Below, one piece after another: positions 5,606-6,675 of a DNA stretch of 6,675 nucleotides; position 1 is the stretch's first letter; the number at the start of each line of letters is the position of its first letter. The position numbers and the translations under genes are program-made. The stretch is from the NCBI GenBank assembly GCA_047638695.1, contig JBLINY010000181.1, positions 1-6,675 on the forward strand, given 5' to 3'. The notes beneath the pieces were generated by a model. That model worked only from the letters and a program-made list of their open reading frames with translations, was not told where the DNA came from and searched no databases. This stretch comes from JAHECQ01 sp047638695 (lineage in GTDB: Bacteria; Actinomycetota; Acidimicrobiia; Acidimicrobiales; SZUA-35).

Positions 5606-6675
5606 TCAGCTCTGAGTAACGAGAGGCGGCGGGGTGAACCGCACACCCAGCACGGAGGCGATTTCTTCACCCATACCGAGCAGCTTGTGATCGCTCCACA
5701 TGGGTCCGATCAGCTGAACCCCAACGGGCAGACCGTCATCGGTGAGGCCCAGGGGAATCGCGACCGATGGCAGCAGCGGCAGCGTGGCAATGCCGGCCCA
5801 GAACAGCTGGTTGCCGTAGGGAACTTCGGCGCCGTTCACCGTCAACGTGCGTTTCCCATAGGGGCGGCCGATGTCATGTGGATAGGGCGGCACCGGTTGG
5901 ATTGGGGCCAGTACCGCATCGACGCTTTCGAACAGCGTCGCCCAGGCAGCCTGGGCCTGGGCCCGGGCCTCGTCGGCCTGGATCCAATCCCTGTGTGGCA
6001 ACGTCAGGCGACGGGCGAACGCCACATTGTGGTTGTCGCTGGGGCCGTACTCGCCGCCGGCGGCAGCGACCGCCTTGACCCATTCAGTTTCCGGAAAGCC
6101 GGCAGACAGAGCCGACGTGAGAAGACGGTTGTAGGTGTCGTGCAGAACTTCGGATGGCACGGCAGGCCGAGCCTCAGCGTCGACGGCGGCTCCCGCTGAC
6201 TCGAGCGTGGCGGCGGCCGCCTCGATCATGCCTTTCACCACATTGTCGACCGGTGACACCGGGTCGTCAGACCAAACTCCAAGCCTCATGTCGGCGATGT
6301 CGGCCGGACCATCGAGCACCGGCAGCGCCGCTCCCGGTACTCCCATGAAAGCGGTAGAGGAGTTCGTGAGAACTTCGAGCAAGAGACGCAGGTCGCCGCA
6401 CGACCGGGCGATGGGCCCGAAGACGCCGAGATCGAGCAGGCCCAGCGATCCGGAGGCTCCGGGGATGTGACCACGGCCGGACACCAGGCCATGGGTCGTC
6501 TTGAGGCCGAAGACCCCATTGTTCGAGGAAGGTTGGCGAATCGAGTTACCGATGTCGCTGCCCACCTCGGCCGTGGTGAAGCCACAGGCCACAGCCGCCG
6601 CTGCTCCTCCGGATGATCCGCCGGCCGTGCGGGTGAGATCCCAGGGATTGTTGGTGGTGCCGTAGACGTCGTTGT
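5606..6675 (-). CDS. Amidase-signature family hydrolase, N-terminus off the right edge
   Basis: Hydrolyses an amide (or ester/carbamate) bond by the Ser-cisSer-Lys mechanism of the amidase signature family; the substrate is unknown. The 355 complete visible codons begin inside the conserved core: N-P-W-D-L-T-R-T-A-G-G-S-S-G-G, with the cis-serine at visible residue 20 (codon 6614-6616). V-G-S-D-I-G-N-S-I-R-Q-P follows, with the nucleophile Ser at visible residue 44 (codon 6542-6544). The 24-residue spacing equals that of the FAAH pair S217/S241. The catalytic lysine should lie in the missing N-terminal part. The C-terminal family block G-L-P-V-G-V-Q-L-I-G-P is present. GTG 6592 is not the true start because the frame and conserved sequence continue to the window edge. 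Asn replaces the more usual Gly just before the nucleophile. GatA is unlikely: no linked gatB or gatC is visible and the sequence reads as a generic amidase. It is first in the operon with the GMC oxidoreductase. Confidence 0.94.
   Translation of the reverse strand, partial: NDVYGTTNNPWDLTRTAGGSSGGAAAAVACGFTTAEVGSDIGNSIRQPSSNNGVFGLKTTHGLVSGRGHIPGASGSLGLLDLGVFGPIARSCGDLRLLLEVLTNSSTAFMGVPGAALPVLDGPADIADMRLGVWSDDPVSPVDNVVKGMIEAAAATLESAGAAVDAEARPAVPSEVLHDTYNRLLTSALSAGFPETEWVKAVAAAGGEYGPSDNHNVAFARRLTLPHRDWIQADEARAQAQAAWATLFESVDAVLAPIQPVPPYPHDIGRPYGKRTLTVNGAEVPYGNQLFWAGIATLPLLPSVAIPLGLTDDGLPVGVQLIGPMWSDHKLLGMGEEIASVLGVRFTPPPLVTQS

Noticed and set aside
1..6675. Alternative genetic code with UGA as a sense codon throughout
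   Set aside because: TGA terminates the ligase, AhpD-like, GMC and amidase genes at the lengths and C-termini expected for their families.

Overview
The window is a compact, high-GC bacterial chromosomal segment with strongly GC-biased third codon positions. It looks actinobacterial: the ATP-dependent DNA ligase aligns from its first residues with mycobacterial LigB (from memory), the Nei-type glycosylase resembles mycobacterial Nei1, and start codons lack strong Shine-Dalgarno sequences. An acidimicrobial or related environmental actinobacterium fits, but that placement is inference.

Layout, left to right. (1) 1-773, minus: a thioredoxin-fold/ResA-like protein whose frame is interrupted only by a TGA at 432-434, exactly where the first redox cysteine of a W-A-S-W-[C]-G-C-R motif belongs. 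The same frame stays open with recognisable thioredoxin-fold sequence to the window edge, and a 7-bp hairpin with a G-containing loop follows the TGA. I read this as a selenocysteine protein running off the left edge. (2) 774-952: divergent intergenic region with a 10-bp inverted repeat. (3) 953-2473, plus: ATP-dependent DNA ligase LigB. (4) 2502-3302, minus: Fpg/Nei-family DNA glycosylase, convergent with ligB. (5) 3303-3397: divergent spacer with a spaced TTTCC repeat. (6) 3398-3967, plus: AhpD-like/carboxymuconolactone decarboxylase-family protein with a CxxC redox pair. (7) 3968-4234: 267 bp without a convincing gene, holding one weak 48-codon ORF. (8) 4235-5602 and 5606-6675, minus: a short GMC-family flavin oxidoreductase immediately downstream of an amidase-signature enzyme. 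They are 3 bp apart, form a two-gene operon, and the amidase N-terminus lies beyond the right edge.

Functionally the window holds two DNA-repair genes (ligase and glycosylase), two thiol/selenol redox proteins, and a small metabolic pair. Apart from amidase-GMC, genes alternate in strand, so most are separate transcription units. The most notable item is the selenoprotein. Standard gene calling would cut it at the UGA into a 113-residue fragment and leave the C-terminal part unannotated. Four other genes here use TGA as an ordinary stop, so the UGA reading is local recoding rather than a changed genetic code.
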